From contig CAIODE010000024.1 in NCBI GenBank assembly GCA_903856875.1, positions 1 through 5,950 on the forward strand: a stretch of 5,950 nt of DNA. The letters run 5' to 3'. The DNA comes from an uncultured Burkholderiales bacterium (GTDB taxonomy: Bacteria > Pseudomonadota > Gammaproteobacteria > Burkholderiales > Burkholderiaceae_C). The position numbers were made by a program, and so were the translations under genes. Below are positions 5,563 to 5,950 of this stretch, piece by piece. Numbering within the stretch: the first letter of the stretch is position 1; every line of letters starts with the position of its first letter. Under the pieces are notes generated by a model that saw only the letters and a list, made by a program, of their open reading frames with translations, made no database searches and was not told where the DNA came from.

Positions 5563-5950
5563 ATGACCCACTCAACGACAAACACAAACAGAGTCTTGGC
5601 GCACACCGGTGCCAAGTACCCTATCTTGCAAGCCCCCATGGGCTGGATCGCTCGCACGCAACTGGCCTCTGCCGTCTCGAGAGCCGGCGGCCTAGGCATC
5701 ATTGAAACATCTTCGGGTGAGACCGAAAATTGCCAAGCTGAAATTAAAAAGATGCGCGAATTGAATTTGCCATTTGGGGTCAATTTGCCCATCCGTTTTT
5801 TAAAAGACGATGCCATGCTGAAGTTTGTGTGTGCATCGGGCGTGAAATTTGTGACAACCTCTGCGGGTAGTCCCGCTAAATTTGTTCAGCCCTTAAAGGA
5901 TGCAGGCATTACTGTTTATCACGCTGTACCCACTGTGGATGCCGCTCTGA
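5563..5950 (+). CDS. Nitronate monooxygenase / 2-nitropropane dioxygenase-like flavoprotein, N-terminal part
   Basis: This is an FMN-binding TIM-barrel oxidoreductase of the NMO/NPD family. The ATG at 5563 comes just after the ligase stop (5557-5559), so translation is probably coupled. The first 129 residues are visible, roughly a third of the usual 320-370. They show YPILQAPMGW (19-28), which forms the FMN-binding start of the barrel, AVSRAGGLGII (37-47), GVNLPIR (72-78) and GVKFVTTSAGSP (93-104). The region that holds the catalytic histidine and the phosphate-binding glycines of true nitronate monooxygenases lies past the edge, so the class cannot be set. In CoA pathways, similar proteins act as acyl-CoA oxidoreductases rather than on nitronates (IpdC in mycobacterial steroid breakdown is the example I know). 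Its pairing with an acyl-CoA ligase makes that role plausible here. Confidence 0.9.
   Translation, partial: MTHSTTNTNRVLAHTGAKYPILQAPMGWIARTQLASAVSRAGGLGIIETSSGETENCQAEIKKMRELNLPFGVNLPIRFLKDDAMLKFVCASGVKFVTTSAGSPAKFVQPLKDAGITVYHAVPTVDAAL

Noticed and set aside
5062..5571. Minus-strand 169-codon open frame opposite the ligase C-terminus
   Set aside because: It is antisense to the conserved ligase hinge and lysine motifs, with His/Gly-rich composition typical of a shadow frame.
5511..5816. Minus-strand 101-codon open frame across the ligase/NMO joint
   Set aside because: It is antisense to two well-supported genes and has no recognisable motif.

Overview
The window looks like chromosomal DNA of a betaproteobacterium, most likely Burkholderiales and possibly Comamonadaceae. 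The clues are moderate GC content by eye and the style of the encoded acyl-CoA enzymes; this is inference, since there is no rRNA or taxonomic marker. It holds five protein-coding genes, two of them cut by the window edges. I see no tRNA, rRNA, CRISPR array, transposase or integrase.

Layout: (1) Bases 1 to about 238 are anomalous, homopolymer-rich, low-complexity sequence with several palindromes. They look more like a damaged contig end than real coding sequence. (2) From 913 leftward on the minus strand runs a crotonase-fold enoyl-CoA hydratase/isomerase whose C-terminus dissolves into the anomalous end. (3) A 126-bp divergent intergenic region carries a good promoter with a palindromic operator candidate in its spacer. 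(4) 1040-1903 (+) encodes a metal-dependent amidohydrolase of the amidohydrolase_2/ACMSD-like type. (5) Converging on it with a single base between the stop codons is an M14 zinc carboxypeptidase-like protein (minus, start best placed at 3629). (6) After a 250-bp divergent gap, 3880-5559 (+) encodes a long-chain-type acyl-CoA synthetase. Four bases after its start-to-stop frame ends comes a FMN-dependent nitronate monooxygenase/2-nitropropane dioxygenase-like gene (5563 to the right edge). These last two almost certainly form an operon.

Taken together, an acyl-CoA ligase, a crotonase, an amidohydrolase and an NMO-type flavoenzyme form a set often seen in CoA-dependent catabolism of aromatic or alicyclic acids. 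There, amidohydrolases of the CouO type cleave beta-ketoacyl-CoA intermediates, and NMO-like proteins can act as acyl-CoA oxidoreductases. The substrate cannot be read from the sequence. The M14 peptidase is not an obvious member of such a pathway. I find no clear evidence of a wholly new system. The most interesting points are the near-perfect palindrome shared by two convergent stop codons, the operator inside the divergent promoter, and the possible uncharacterised CoA pathway.
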